NCBI RefSeq assembly: GCF_902706285.1
Contig: NZ_CACSKD010000002.1
Span: 124,001-188,000, forward strand
DNA from: Rhizobium sp. 18055
Lineage (GTDB): Bacteria; Pseudomonadota; Alphaproteobacteria; Rhizobiales; Rhizobiaceae
DNA length: 64,000 bases
Reading direction: 5' to 3'
Positions within the stretch are counted from its first letter, which is position 1; every line of letters begins with the position of its first letter. Shown here in pieces: positions 25,455 to 34,328 of the stretch. The translations under genes and the position numbers were made by a program. Below the pieces are notes generated by a model. That model was not told the origin of the DNA. It was given only the letters and a program-made list of their open reading frames with translations, and made no database searches.

Positions 25455-27281
25455 TCACTCGACCGTGACCGACTTTGCCAGATTGCGCGGCTGATCGACA
25501 TCGGTGCCCATGAACACTGCCGTGTGATAGGCGAGCAGCTGGATCGGCAGCGAGAAGATCATCGGCGCGATGATTTCATCGACAACAGGCAGGACGATCG
25601 TCGCCATCGTCGGCAGCTTCGAGGCCGCCGCTCCCGCCTCGTCGGTGATGAAGATGATCCGGCCGCCGCGGGCTGCGACTTCCTGCATGTTCGACACGGT
25701 CTTTTCGAAGAAGCGATCGTATGGCGCGATGACGATGACGGGCATGTTTTCGTCGATCAGCGCGATAGGGCCATGCTTCAGCTCACCCGCAGCGTAACCC
25801 TCCGCGTGGATGTAGGAAATCTCCTTGAGCTTCAGCGCGCCTTCCATGGCCAGCGGATAGCTGGTACCGCGACCGAGATAGAGCACGTCGCGGCATTTCG
25901 ACAGCTCGCGCGACAGTGTTTCCATCTGCGGCTGGATGGCGTTCAGCACGCGGCTCATGATGCGCGGCATTTCGGCCAGGTGGCGCACCAGTTCCTTTTC
26001 CTGCTCGGGGCTGACCGTTCCCCTCGCCTTGCCGGCGCCGATTGCCAGCGACGCTAGGACGGCAAGCTGGCAGGTGAAGGCCTTGGTCGAGGCGACGCCG
26101 ATCTCAGGGCCGGCCATGATCGGGAAGACGGCGTCCGATTCGCGGGCGATGGTCGATTCCCGGACGTTGACAACGGCGCCGATCTGCAGCCCGTTGTCCT
26201 TGCAGTAGCGCAGCGATGCCAGCGTATCGGCGGTCTCGCCTGATTGCGAGATGAAGAGTGCTGCCTGGGTCGGCGACAGCGGCATTTCGCGATAGCGGAA
26301 TTCCGACGCCACATCGATCTCGACAGGCAGGCGTGCATAGCGCTCGAACCAGTACTTGCCGACGAGGCCGGCGAGATAGGCGGTGCCGCAGGCCGAGATA
26401 GCGAGACCGGTCACCGACTTGAAATCGATGGCGGCGACGTTGGCGCTGACCGTGTTGCTGGCGAAATCCACGTAGTGGCCGAGCGCATGGGAGATGACCT
26501 CGGGCTGCTCGTAGATTTCCTTTTCCATGAAATGGCGGTGGTTGCCCTTGTCGACGACATAGGCCGTGGTCTGGGAGATCTGGCGCGGGCGCTTGATCTC
26601 GTTGCCGGCGAAGTCGAGGATGGTCGCGCCGTCCCTGGTCAGGACCGCCCAGTCGCCATCGACCAGATAGGTGATCTCGTTGGTGAAGGGCGACAGCGCG
26701 ATGGCGTCGGAGCCGAGGAACATCTCGCCCTTGCCGTAGCCGATCGCCAATGGCGGGCCGGAGCGGGCTGCCATGATCGTGTCGGGATCGCTCTGCAGCA
26801 TCACGGCGAGCGCATAGGCGCCGGTGACGCGGTTAAGCATCGTCATCATCGCGGCGCGCGGCTTGAGCCCCTCGCCGAGATACCTGGCCATCAGGTGGGC
26901 GACGACTTCGGTGTCGGTCTGGGTTTCGAAGACCGCACCTTCGGCGGTCAGTTCATCGCGCAGCTCGGAAAAATTCTCGATGATGCCGTTGTGGACGACG
27001 GCGACGCCCTTGACGAAATGCGGGTGGGCGTTGGTCTCGTTGGGAACGCCATGGGTGGCCCAGCGGGTGTGGGCAATACCTGTGGTGCCGGCCAAAGGCT
27101 CGGCGTCGAGGCGCTTTTCGAGGTTGAAGAGTTTTCCTTCGGCACGGCGGCGTTCCATCACGCCGTTGTGGATCGTGGCGACGCCGGCGGAATCGTAACC
27201 GCGATATTCCAGCCGCTTCAGCGCATCGACCAGACGCACCGCAACCGGACTATTTCCAACGATACCAACAATTCCGCACAT
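25455..27281 (-). CDS. glmS: Glutamine-fructose-6-phosphate aminotransferase (isomerizing)
   Basis: Makes glucosamine-6-phosphate from fructose-6-phosphate and glutamine, the entry to UDP-GlcNAc for peptidoglycan and lipid A. The 608-residue protein begins MCGIVGIVG with the nucleophile Cys2 of the class II glutaminase domain, followed by two SIS domains (SQSGETADTL; GRGTSYPLAMEGALKLKE), and ends in PRNLAKSVTVE, the conserved C-terminus. The Cys2 start fixes the 5' end. It follows glmU by 106 nt on the same strand. No glmS ribozyme-like sequence is visible. Confidence 0.98.
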   Translation of the reverse strand: MCGIVGIVGNSPVAVRLVDALKRLEYRGYDSAGVATIHNGVMERRRAEGKLFNLEKRLDAEPLAGTTGIAHTRWATHGVPNETNAHPHFVKGVAVVHNGIIENFSELRDELTAEGAVFETQTDTEVVAHLMARYLGEGLKPRAAMMTMLNRVTGAYALAVMLQSDPDTIMAARSGPPLAIGYGKGEMFLGSDAIALSPFTNEITYLVDGDWAVLTRDGATILDFAGNEIKRPRQISQTTAYVVDKGNHRHFMEKEIYEQPEVISHALGHYVDFASNTVSANVAAIDFKSVTGLAISACGTAYLAGLVGKYWFERYARLPVEIDVASEFRYREMPLSPTQAALFISQSGETADTLASLRYCKDNGLQIGAVVNVRESTIARESDAVFPIMAGPEIGVASTKAFTCQLAVLASLAIGAGKARGTVSPEQEKELVRHLAEMPRIMSRVLNAIQPQMETLSRELSKCRDVLYLGRGTSYPLAMEGALKLKEISYIHAEGYAAGELKHGPIALIDENMPVIVIAPYDRFFEKTVSNMQEVAARGGRIIFITDEAGAAASKLPTMATIVLPVVDEIIAPMIFSLPIQLLAYHTAVFMGTDVDQPRNLAKSVTVE

Positions 27282-27387
27282 ATAAAAAATCCCCAAGACC
27301 GACAATTGCCGGCAGTCGTAACAATTTTCTCTTTTTTCTCAATCGGCCAGATGGTCACTTTCGGTGACCGGCCGTTACGAAGGACTG

Positions 27388-28749
27388 TCAGCCCTTCGCC
27401 TTTTTCGCTGCCTTGATGGCCAGCGCGCGTTCGCGCAAACCGGTCGCCCGACCGGGCTTCGTCTCCTGCCGCGCCCGGCCGAAGGCCAGCGCATCGGCCG
27501 GGACGTCTTCGGTGATGACACTGCCCGACGCGACATAGGCGTTGTCGCCGATGCTGACAGGTGCAACCAGCGACGAATTCGAGCCGACGAAGGCATGGGC
27601 GCCGATGACGGTCTCGCTCTTGTTGACGCCGTCATAGTTGCAGGTGATCGTGCCTGCACCGAGATTGGCACCGGCGCCGATCCTGGCGTCGCCGACATAG
27701 GTCAGATGGTTGATCTTGGCGCCCTCGCCGACCCTGGCGTTCTTCACTTCGCAGAAATTGCCGACCTTCGAGCCTTCGGCAAGATCGGCACCCGGCCGCA
27801 GCCGCGCAAACGGCCCGACCGTCGCACCGGCACTGACATGCGCGCCTTCGATATGGCAAAAGGCATGGATGATCGCACCGCCATCGATGACGGCGCCCGG
27901 GCCGAAGACGACGTTCGGCTCGATCAGCGCATCTTGGCCAATCACGGTGTCGTAGGACAGGAAAACCGTTTCCGGCGCGATCATCGTCACACCCGAAATC
28001 ATCAGCGCGTGACGGCGGCGTTCCTGCCAGAGGCGTTCGATGACGGCGAGTTCGGCGCGGGTGTTGGCACCTGTCATCTCGACCTCAGGCGCATCGACGG
28101 CCGTCACGCGGGCGCCGAGCGAACGGGCGATCTCGACAACATCGGTCAGGTAGTATTCGCCCTTGGCATTGCTGTTGCCGATGCGCGACAGCAGATCCAG
28201 CGCCTTGGCGCCATTGATCGCCATCAGGCCGCTGTTACACCAGGTCACGGTACGCTCGGCGTCCGTGGCGTCCTTCTCTTCGCGGATGGCGATCAACTCG
28301 CCGTCCTTGACCAACAGGCGGCCGTAACCGGTGGGCTTGTCGCTGTGAAAGCCGATGACGACGACATCGCTGCCATCAGCCAGCGCCTGGCGTGCAGCCT
28401 TCAAGGGTGCGTCGGTCTGCAGGGGAACGTCGCCATAGGTGACGATGATGTCGTCATAGCCGCGGGCGATGGCCTCGCGGGCTGCGAGAACCGCGTGGCC
28501 GGTGCCCTTGCGTTCCGTCTGCAGGTAGGTTTCGATCTCGACGCCATCGATGCTCGCTGCCTTCGCCACCGCCTCGGCATCGCGCCCGAGCACAAGCGCC
28601 ACCGACGAAATATCGGTATGGGCGACGGCTTCGACGACATGGGCGATCATCGGACGGTTCGCGACCGGATGCAGAACCTTCGACTTCGACGATTTCATTC
28701 GCGTGCTGTCACCGGCTGCGAGAATGACGGCAAGGCAAGTGCGTTCCAT
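27388..28749 (-). CDS. glmU: Bifunctional UDP-N-acetylglucosamine pyrophosphorylase / GlcN-1-P N-acetyltransferase
   Basis: Performs the last two steps of UDP-GlcNAc synthesis. The 453-residue product has an N-terminal nucleotidyltransferase ([20 protein letters not shown]) and a C-terminal left-handed beta-helix of hexapeptide repeats with the acetyltransferase motif [27 protein letters not shown] lies 6 nt before the ATG. It heads a glmU-glmS unit, putting consecutive steps of one pathway together. Confidence 0.98.
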   Translation of the reverse strand: MERTCLAVILAAGDSTRMKSSKSKVLHPVANRPMIAHVVEAVAHTDISSVALVLGRDAEAVAKAASIDGVEIETYLQTERKGTGHAVLAAREAIARGYDDIIVTYGDVPLQTDAPLKAARQALADGSDVVVIGFHSDKPTGYGRLLVKDGELIAIREEKDATDAERTVTWCNSGLMAINGAKALDLLSRIGNSNAKGEYYLTDVVEIARSLGARVTAVDAPEVEMTGANTRAELAVIERLWQERRRHALMISGVTMIAPETVFLSYDTVIGQDALIEPNVVFGPGAVIDGGAIIHAFCHIEGAHVSAGATVGPFARLRPGADLAEGSKVGNFCEVKNARVGEGAKINHLTYVGDARIGAGANLGAGTITCNYDGVNKSETVIGAHAFVGSNSSLVAPVSIGDNAYVASGSVITEDVPADALAFGRARQETKPGRATGLRERALAIKAAKKAKG

Positions 28750-28829
28750 GGTTTGCTCCCGAGAATCCGATAAAGGCGCGTTGCCGCCTCATAGCAGCAA
28801 CACGGAGAAGGGACAAAGATCAAAATGGA

Positions 28830-29582
28830 TCAGGCAAGAACCTTCGCCATGCCGGCATAGGCTTCGTGCACATGGTCACGGCCTTCGATGATCACCGCCT
28901 CCATGGCGGTTCGTGCGGCCTGGACATCGCCTGCGGTGATAGCATTGACGATGCGCATGTGGGTCTGGGCGATGGTGGTGAAGCCGTTCTGCGACGGCGG
29001 GGTGCTGATCCGGAACATGCCGACAAGTGCTGCCTCGATCAGGCTACCAAGCGTATGCATGAACGGATTGTGCGCAGCATCGGCAATGGCCAGATGGAAC
29101 TGCAGGTCGGCCAGCGCCAGGCTTTCCGTCGTATGATCAGGCGCGGCCATCTCGCCCGCGAGGCTCATCAGCAGCTCGATATCCTCAGGCGTGGCACGCT
29201 CGGCAGCCAAGCCGGCCGCAAACGGCTCGACGGCCAAACGGATATCGTAGAGCTGCAGCAGAAATTCCTCGGTCACATCGTCATCAAAATGCCAGGCGAT
29301 GACCTCGCTGTCGAACATGTTCCACTGGTTCTTCTCGGTCACCCTTGTACCGACACGCGCCTTGGCGACGATCATGCCCTTGGCAGCCAGCGTCTTCATG
29401 GTTTCGCGCAGGACGGTGCGAGAGACCTTGAAACGTTGGGCCAGCTCGACGTCGCCGGGAAGAATGCTGCCAACCGGATAGGTTCCGGCCACGATCGCCC
29501 GGCCGAGTTCATCCACCACCTGCGCATGGCTGGTGCGAGATCTCCGCTGTGCCTTCCCGGTGTCGAGCATTCGATTGCGCAA
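28830..29582 (-). CDS. FadR-subfamily GntR transcriptional regulator
   Basis: A 250-residue regulator with a winged-helix domain (residues 20-85; LAQRFKVSRTVLRETMKTLAAKGM) and an all-helical FCD ligand domain (about 100-240, with the metal-binding-type histidines in QFHLAIADAAHNPF). The TTG at 29582 has GGGGG 7 nt upstream; the alternative ATG at 29570 has none. It is the last gene behind the ytfQRT-yjfF transporter on the same strand, 14 nt after yjfF, so it probably controls that operon in response to the sugar or a derivative. Confidence 0.88.
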   Translation of the reverse strand: MRNRMLDTGKAQRRSRTSHAQVVDELGRAIVAGTYPVGSILPGDVELAQRFKVSRTVLRETMKTLAAKGMIVAKARVGTRVTEKNQWNMFDSEVIAWHFDDDVTEEFLLQLYDIRLAVEPFAAGLAAERATPEDIELLMSLAGEMAAPDHTTESLALADLQFHLAIADAAHNPFMHTLGSLIEAALVGMFRISTPPSQNGFTTIAQTHMRIVNAITAGDVQAARTAMEAVIIEGRDHVHEAYAGMAKVLA

Positions 29583-29596
29583 TTAACAGCCCCCTG

Positions 29597-30565
29597 TCAG
29601 GCATACCTCTTGTTCAGACTGGAGAGGAACAGGATCGCCTTCTGCATCAGAATGAATGCAAAAAGCAGCAGGCCGATCAGTATCTTCGTCCACCAACTGG
29701 AAAGTGTTCCGTCGAAGGTGATGTAGGTCTGAATCAACCCCTGGATCAGGAGCCCGATGAAGGTTCCCGCCACAAATCCCGCTCCACCCGTCAGCAGTGT
29801 GCCCCCAATGACAACTGCCGCAATGGCATCGAGTTCGACACCGACTGCCGCCAAGGAATAGCCGGCGGACGTATAAAGAGAAAAAACGATTCCCGACAGG
29901 CCGGCGAGGAAGCCTGACAGCGCATAAATCTGTATTGTGGTGCGACCAACCGGCACACCCATCAGCTGGGCTGTCTGCGCGCCGCCACCCAATGCATAGA
30001 CATTGGTGCCGAAGCGGGTGCGGTGGGCGATGAAGATTCCGGCCGCAAACACCAGCAGCATGATGGCGCCGATCAGCGTCAGGCGACCACCGCCCGGCAG
30101 CTTGTAATAGAGCCCCGAAAGCGTCGTGTAATAGTCGTGGCCGATCGGGATGCTGTCGATCGACAGCACGAAAGCCATGCCGCGGGCGAGGAACATGCCG
30201 GCCAGCGTGACGATGAAGGCCGGCATCTGCAGGTAGTGGATGACAGCGCCCATCGCCGCGCCAAAGGCCGTGGTGATGACGAGCACCAGCGCGAAGGCCA
30301 GCAGCGGGTGGATGCTGGTGTTCTGCAGGATGACGGCGAGGAAGACGCCGGTAAAGGCAATCACCGAGCCGATCGACAGGTCGATGCCGCCCGAAATGAT
30401 CACGAAGGTCATGCCGACGGCAGCGATGCCGAGGAAGGCGTTGTCCGTCAGGAGATTGCCGACAACGCGCGTCGACAGCATGTTCGGGTACTGCATGGCG
30501 CAGACGGCGTAAGACAGGATGAAGATAACGATCGTCGCCAGCAGCGGCAGGTATTTCGAGTTCAT
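29597..30565 (-). CDS. yjfF: Sugar ABC transporter permease (YjfF-like)
   Basis: A 322-residue inner-membrane permease of the ribose/galactofuranose (CUT2) class with about eight membrane helices. The family signature for this class is visible: GMTFVIISGGIDLSIGSVIAF near the N-terminus and VVIGGTLLTGGAGFVAGT near residue 245. In E. coli YjfF pairs with YtfT to form the channel. The true start is the ATG at 30565, which overlaps the ytfT end (ATGA), with GGGGAAC upstream. Confidence 0.9.
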   Translation of the reverse strand: MNSKYLPLLATIVIFILSYAVCAMQYPNMLSTRVVGNLLTDNAFLGIAAVGMTFVIISGGIDLSIGSVIAFTGVFLAVILQNTSIHPLLAFALVLVITTAFGAAMGAVIHYLQMPAFIVTLAGMFLARGMAFVLSIDSIPIGHDYYTTLSGLYYKLPGGGRLTLIGAIMLLVFAAGIFIAHRTRFGTNVYALGGGAQTAQLMGVPVGRTTIQIYALSGFLAGLSGIVFSLYTSAGYSLAAVGVELDAIAAVVIGGTLLTGGAGFVAGTFIGLLIQGLIQTYITFDGTLSSWWTKILIGLLLFAFILMQKAILFLSSLNKRYA

Positions 30566-31578
30566 TTCTGCAGTTCCCCTCTCGGGCCGGAGCGGCGCCC
30601 CATGAAGATCGCTGCCGACTGCACGGCCGGCGACTGAATGACGAGGATGACCAGCACGATGACCGCCTTGATGATCAGGTTGAACTCCGGCGGGAAGCCC
30701 GAGAGCAGGATGCCTGTGTTGACAGCCTGAATGATCATCGCGCCGATCAGCGAGCCGACGATGCTGAAGCGTCCGCCGAGCAGCGAATTGCCGCCGACGA
30801 CGACCGCCAGGATCGCATCGAGCTCCAGCCACAGGCCGGCATTGTTGGCGTCGGCGCCCTTGATGTCGGCGGCGACGATGATGCCGGCGATGGCGGCACA
30901 GAGACCGCTCAGCATGTAGACGGCCATCAGCAGCACTGGCGTGCGAACGCCCGAGAGCTTGCTGGCATGACGGTTGATGCCGGTTGCCTCGATCAGCATG
31001 CCGAGCGCCGTGCGGCGGACCAGCAGCGTCACCAGCGCGCCGACGACCAGCCAGATGACCACGGGCATCGGCATGAAGGCGAAGGAGCCACTACCGAAGT
31101 AGATCAGGCCGTCATCGTTGAAAGTCATGATCACGCCTTCGGTGATCAGTTGGGCTATGCCGCGTCCGGCGACCATCAGCACCAGCGTGGCGATGATCGG
31201 CTGGATGTTGAGGATGGCGACCAGGAAGCCGTTCCAGACGCCGCAGGCAAGACCGACCAGCAGCGTCAACAGCAGCGTCCAGGCGAGCGAATTGCCGGAG
31301 ACGATCGACGAGGCCGCGACGGCACCGCAGATGGCGATGACAGCGCCGACCGAGAGGTCGATCCCCTTGGTGGCGATGACCAGTGTCATGCCGGTTGCCA
31401 GCAAGGCGACAGGCGCGCCGCGGTTCAGGACGTCAATGAAACTGCCATAGAACCGGCCGTTTTGAATTGTTACGTTAAAAAACTGCGGGAACATGATGAA
31501 ATTCAATAAAAGAATTGCACCCAAGGCAATCAATTGCGGCGCCAGGCGGATCAGCAGCGCCTTCTGTGACGACGTCAT
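30562..31578 (-). CDS. ytfT: Sugar ABC transporter permease (YtfT-like)
   Basis: Second CUT2 permease of the importer, 338 residues, with the class signature GMTLVIATKGIDLSVGAVIAI at about residues 60-80 and AVVVGGNSLLGGRFS near 255. It should form a heterodimer with the YjfF-like subunit. The start overlaps the ATPase stop by 4 nt and has GGAGGACGC directly upstream, which shows tight translational coupling. Confidence 0.9.
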   Translation of the reverse strand: MTSSQKALLIRLAPQLIALGAILLLNFIMFPQFFNVTIQNGRFYGSFIDVLNRGAPVALLATGMTLVIATKGIDLSVGAVIAICGAVAASSIVSGNSLAWTLLLTLLVGLACGVWNGFLVAILNIQPIIATLVLMVAGRGIAQLITEGVIMTFNDDGLIYFGSGSFAFMPMPVVIWLVVGALVTLLVRRTALGMLIEATGINRHASKLSGVRTPVLLMAVYMLSGLCAAIAGIIVAADIKGADANNAGLWLELDAILAVVVGGNSLLGGRFSIVGSLIGAMIIQAVNTGILLSGFPPEFNLIIKAVIVLVILVIQSPAVQSAAIFMGRRSGPRGELQK

Positions 31579-33098
31579 GCGTCCTCCGTTTTTTTCTGCA
31601 CGGCGGCAATCGCCTGCACGATGCGCGAGGTGCTGACATTCTCGCCGGTCAGTTCCGCCACATGTTCCCGGTCACGCAATACCAAAATACGTGAACTATA
31701 GGCGATAAGCTCTTCTAATTCCGATGAAATAACGATCAGGGACATGCCCTTTTCACAGAGCTCCTCGATCAACCGGATAATTTCGGCGTGGGCGCCGACG
31801 TCGATGCCGCGGGTCGGTTCGTCGAGGATCAGGAAGTCGGGATTGGTGGCCAGCCAGCGGGCCAGGATGGCCTTCTGCTGGTTGCCGCCAGACAGCAGCC
31901 GGATCGGCTTTTCGCGGTCGGTGGTGCGGATATCCAGCGCCTCGATGTAGTGATCGGCAAGCGTGTTCTGCTCGCCGCGCGACAGCGGCCTTGCCCACCC
32001 TCGGCGTGCCTGCAGCGCCAAGGCGATATTCTCGCGGATCGACAGGTCGCCGATGATTCCGTCGGTCTTGCGGTCTTCGGGGCAGAAGCCGAAGCCGGCG
32101 CGGATGGCGGCGCGCGGGCTGGAGAGGGCTACGGGCTTGCCGTCAATTTTGGCGGTGCCGCTATCGGCATTTTCGATACCGAACAGAAGTTCCGCGGTTT
32201 CCGTCCGGCCGGAGCCGAGCAGTCCGGCGATGCCGACCACCTCGCCGACGCGGACGTTGAGATCGAAGGGCTTGACCTTGCCGCGCTTGCCGTAGCCTTC
32301 GAAGCTATACTTGATCGGTCCGGCGGCGACGGCGCGCTCCTTCACGGCGGCTTCGGCGTGGGCCAGTTCGTGGCCGAGCATCATCGATATCAATGCCTGT
32401 CGGGGAAGGTCGGCCTTGTCGCGCGTACCGACCAGCTTGCCATTGCGCAACACGGTAATGCGGTCGCTGATGTCGTAGACCTGCTCAAGGAAATGGGTGA
32501 TGAAGACGATGCCGAGTCCACGCTTCTTCAGGTCGCGCAGGATGCCGAAGAGCATCGCCACTTCCTGGGCGTCGAGGCTGGCTGTCGGCTCGTCAAGAAT
32601 CAGCACCTTGCCGGACAGATCGACGGCGCGGGCGATGGCGACGACCTGCTGGACAGCGACCGAGAAGCGGTCGAGCTGTGCGGTGACGTCGATCTGCATT
32701 CCATATTGCTGCAGCAGTGCGCGGGCCTGCCGGTTCATCGAGGCGACGTCAATCATGCCGAATCGTTTCGGCTGACGGCCGAGGAAGAGGTTTTCCGCAA
32801 CACTCAAATTGGAAAGGAGGTTGACCTCCTGGTAGACGGTGCCGATGCCCAGCTTCTGAGCGGCCAGCGTATCGGCCGGATCGATCTCGGCGCCTTCAAG
32901 CGTGAGGCTGCCTTCGTCGCGGCGATAGGCACCGGTGATGCATTTGATCAGCGTCGATTTTCCGGCGCCGTTTTCACCCAGCAGCGCGTGCACCTCGCCC
33001 TTGCGAAGGGTGAAATCGACCTTGTCGAGGGCAACAGCGCCGGGGAAGAATTTCGATATGCCGGATGCGGCAAGGACGTTCTCGAAATCGTGAATCAT
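31575..33098 (-). CDS. ytfR: Sugar ABC transporter ATP-binding protein (YtfR-like)
   Basis: A 507-residue tandem ATPase of the ribose/galactofuranose class. First half: Walker A GENGAGKSTLIK, Walker B ILDEPTASLD; second half: degenerate Walker A-like GLLGSGRTE and signature LSGGNQQKAILARWLA with ILDEPTRGID. The second site lacks a normal P-loop, typical for this class where only one site is active. The ATG at 33098 is the start consistent with homologues. A strong hairpin separates it from the binding-protein gene. Confidence 0.93.
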   Translation of the reverse strand: MIHDFENVLAASGISKFFPGAVALDKVDFTLRKGEVHALLGENGAGKSTLIKCITGAYRRDEGSLTLEGAEIDPADTLAAQKLGIGTVYQEVNLLSNLSVAENLFLGRQPKRFGMIDVASMNRQARALLQQYGMQIDVTAQLDRFSVAVQQVVAIARAVDLSGKVLILDEPTASLDAQEVAMLFGILRDLKKRGLGIVFITHFLEQVYDISDRITVLRNGKLVGTRDKADLPRQALISMMLGHELAHAEAAVKERAVAAGPIKYSFEGYGKRGKVKPFDLNVRVGEVVGIAGLLGSGRTETAELLFGIENADSGTAKIDGKPVALSSPRAAIRAGFGFCPEDRKTDGIIGDLSIRENIALALQARRGWARPLSRGEQNTLADHYIEALDIRTTDREKPIRLLSGGNQQKAILARWLATNPDFLILDEPTRGIDVGAHAEIIRLIEELCEKGMSLIVISSELEELIAYSSRILVLRDREHVAELTGENVSTSRIVQAIAAVQKKTEDA

Positions 33099-33176
33099 GA
33101 AGGCAAATTTTCCTGATATTGACCGATCTTGCCTGATCGCAACCCGACATGATGTCTGGCAGCCATCGCGGCAGTT

Positions 33177-33205
33177 CCGCACCGGCCCATGATGGGCCGG
33201 TGCGG
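33177..33205 (-). terminator. Intercistronic hairpin between ytfQ and ytfR
   Basis: Perfect 12-bp stem CCGCACCGGCCC / GGGCCGGTGCGG with a 5-nt loop, 15 nt after the binding-protein stop. No U-run. Such hairpins between a binding-protein gene and the ATPase gene usually lower downstream expression or stabilise the upstream message, giving excess binding protein. Confidence 0.6.
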
Positions 33206-33219
33206 TTCAATGCATCAGA

Positions 33220-34182
33220 TCAATAGCCGAGGCCCTTCTTGGACTCGTAGACCTTCTTCGGATCGTCAGCCTGGGTGTAGAGCTTCGATTCGGTCTGGAT
33301 CCACTTGGCCGGAGCCTTCTTGTCCTTCAGGTAGGCGTCGAGAGCGTCGAACGCAGGGCCCGCCATGTTCGGCGTCAGTTCGACGGTCGCATTGGCTTCG
33401 CCGGCTTCCATGGCCTTGAAGATATCGGGCACGGAATCGATGGAGACGACGAGGATATCCTTGCCTGGCTTCAGCCCGGCTTCCTTGATCGCCTGGATGC
33501 CACCAACGGCCATGTCGTCGTTATGGGCGTAGAGGGCGCAGATGTCCTTGCCGCCGTTCTCAGCCTTCAGGAAGCTTTCCATGACTTCCTTGCCCTTGGT
33601 GCGGGTAAAGTCGCCGGTCTGGCTGCGAACGATCTTGAAGTTCGACTTGCCGGCAATGGCTTCCTCGAAGCCCTTCTTGCGAGCGATCGCCGGCGAAGAA
33701 CCGGTGGTGCCCTGAAGTTCGACGATGTTGCACTTCTTGTCGGCAACCGTCTTCACCAGCCAGTCGCCGGCAACCTTGCCTTCATGGACCTGATCGGAGG
33801 TGACAGCGGTCAGGTAGAGGTCTTCAGGTGCCTTGATGTTGCGGTCAAGCAGGATGACCGGAATATCGGCTTCCTTGGCTTCCTTCAACACTGCGTCCCA
33901 GCCGGTTTCAACGACCGGGGCGAGCAGGATTGCGTTGACGCCCTGCGCGATGAAGGAGCGGATCGCCTTGATCTGGTTTTCCTGCTTCTGCTGGGCATCG
34001 GCAAACTTCAGATCAATACCGCGCTTCTTGGCTTCTTCCTTCGTCACGGTCGTTTCAGCCGCGCGCCAGCCCGATTCAGAGCCGATCTGCGAGAAGCCGA
34101 CAACGAGTTCGGCGGCCTGGGCCGAACCGAACATGCAGGCAGCAAAAACCGTGGCACTCATGAGTGCAGTCTTCAATTTCAT
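33220..34182 (-). CDS. ytfQ: Galactofuranose-type sugar-binding periplasmic protein (YtfQ-like)
   Basis: A 320-residue periplasmic binding protein of the peripla_BP_4 fold. Signal peptide at residues 1-23 (ALMSATVFAACMFGSAQA), then ELVVGFSQIGSESGWRAAET, LAPVVETGWDAVLKEAK and VILLDRN, which match YtfQ (binds galactofuranose and related pentoses) more than ribose- or xylose-binding proteins. GGAGGAAATC lies directly before the ATG at 34182. First gene of the importer operon; exact ligand is inferred. Confidence 0.9.
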   Translation of the reverse strand: MKLKTALMSATVFAACMFGSAQAAELVVGFSQIGSESGWRAAETTVTKEEAKKRGIDLKFADAQQKQENQIKAIRSFIAQGVNAILLAPVVETGWDAVLKEAKEADIPVILLDRNIKAPEDLYLTAVTSDQVHEGKVAGDWLVKTVADKKCNIVELQGTTGSSPAIARKKGFEEAIAGKSNFKIVRSQTGDFTRTKGKEVMESFLKAENGGKDICALYAHNDDMAVGGIQAIKEAGLKPGKDILVVSIDSVPDIFKAMEAGEANATVELTPNMAGPAFDALDAYLKDKKAPAKWIQTESKLYTQADDPKKVYESKKGLGY

Positions 34183-34218
34183 GATTTCCTCCAAAAGCCG
34201 CCTCCTCGCGGCACGCAC

Positions 34219-34248
34219 TAGGAAAATCATATAGTATTACTTTTGTAA
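34219..34248 (-). promoter_or_regulatory. ytfQ promoter region with possible FadR-type operator
   Basis: On the minus strand a CTATAT -10 element lies about 45 nt before the ytfQ ATG, with only a poor -35 (AATGTC at 17 bp). Directly against it is AAGTAATACTA, which fits the FadR-family pattern GT-N3-AC-N-A, and TTAC-N4-GTAA just upstream is a further inverted repeat. This would let the downstream FadR-type regulator control the operon; inferred only. Confidence 0.45.
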
Positions 34249-34273
34249 ATGGACATTCTGGCATGCAGTGCAG

Positions 34274-34303
34274 CAAAAAGGGCGCCGTATACGGGCGCCC
34301 TTT
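34274..34303 (-). terminator. Rho-independent terminator of the BMP transporter operon
   Basis: 10-bp stem AAAGGGCGCC / GGCGCCCTTT with a 7-nt loop, followed on the minus strand by a run of five U. It lies 25 nt beyond the BMP-binding-protein stop and separates that operon from ytfQ. Confidence 0.85.
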
Positions 34304-34328
34304 CGCAACTGCTAACGGCAGGCAAGCC

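Noticed and set aside
27282..27387. glmS ribozyme in the glmU-glmS gap
   Set aside because: Only 106 bases, with no ribozyme-like core, and the ribozyme is found in Gram-positive bacteria.
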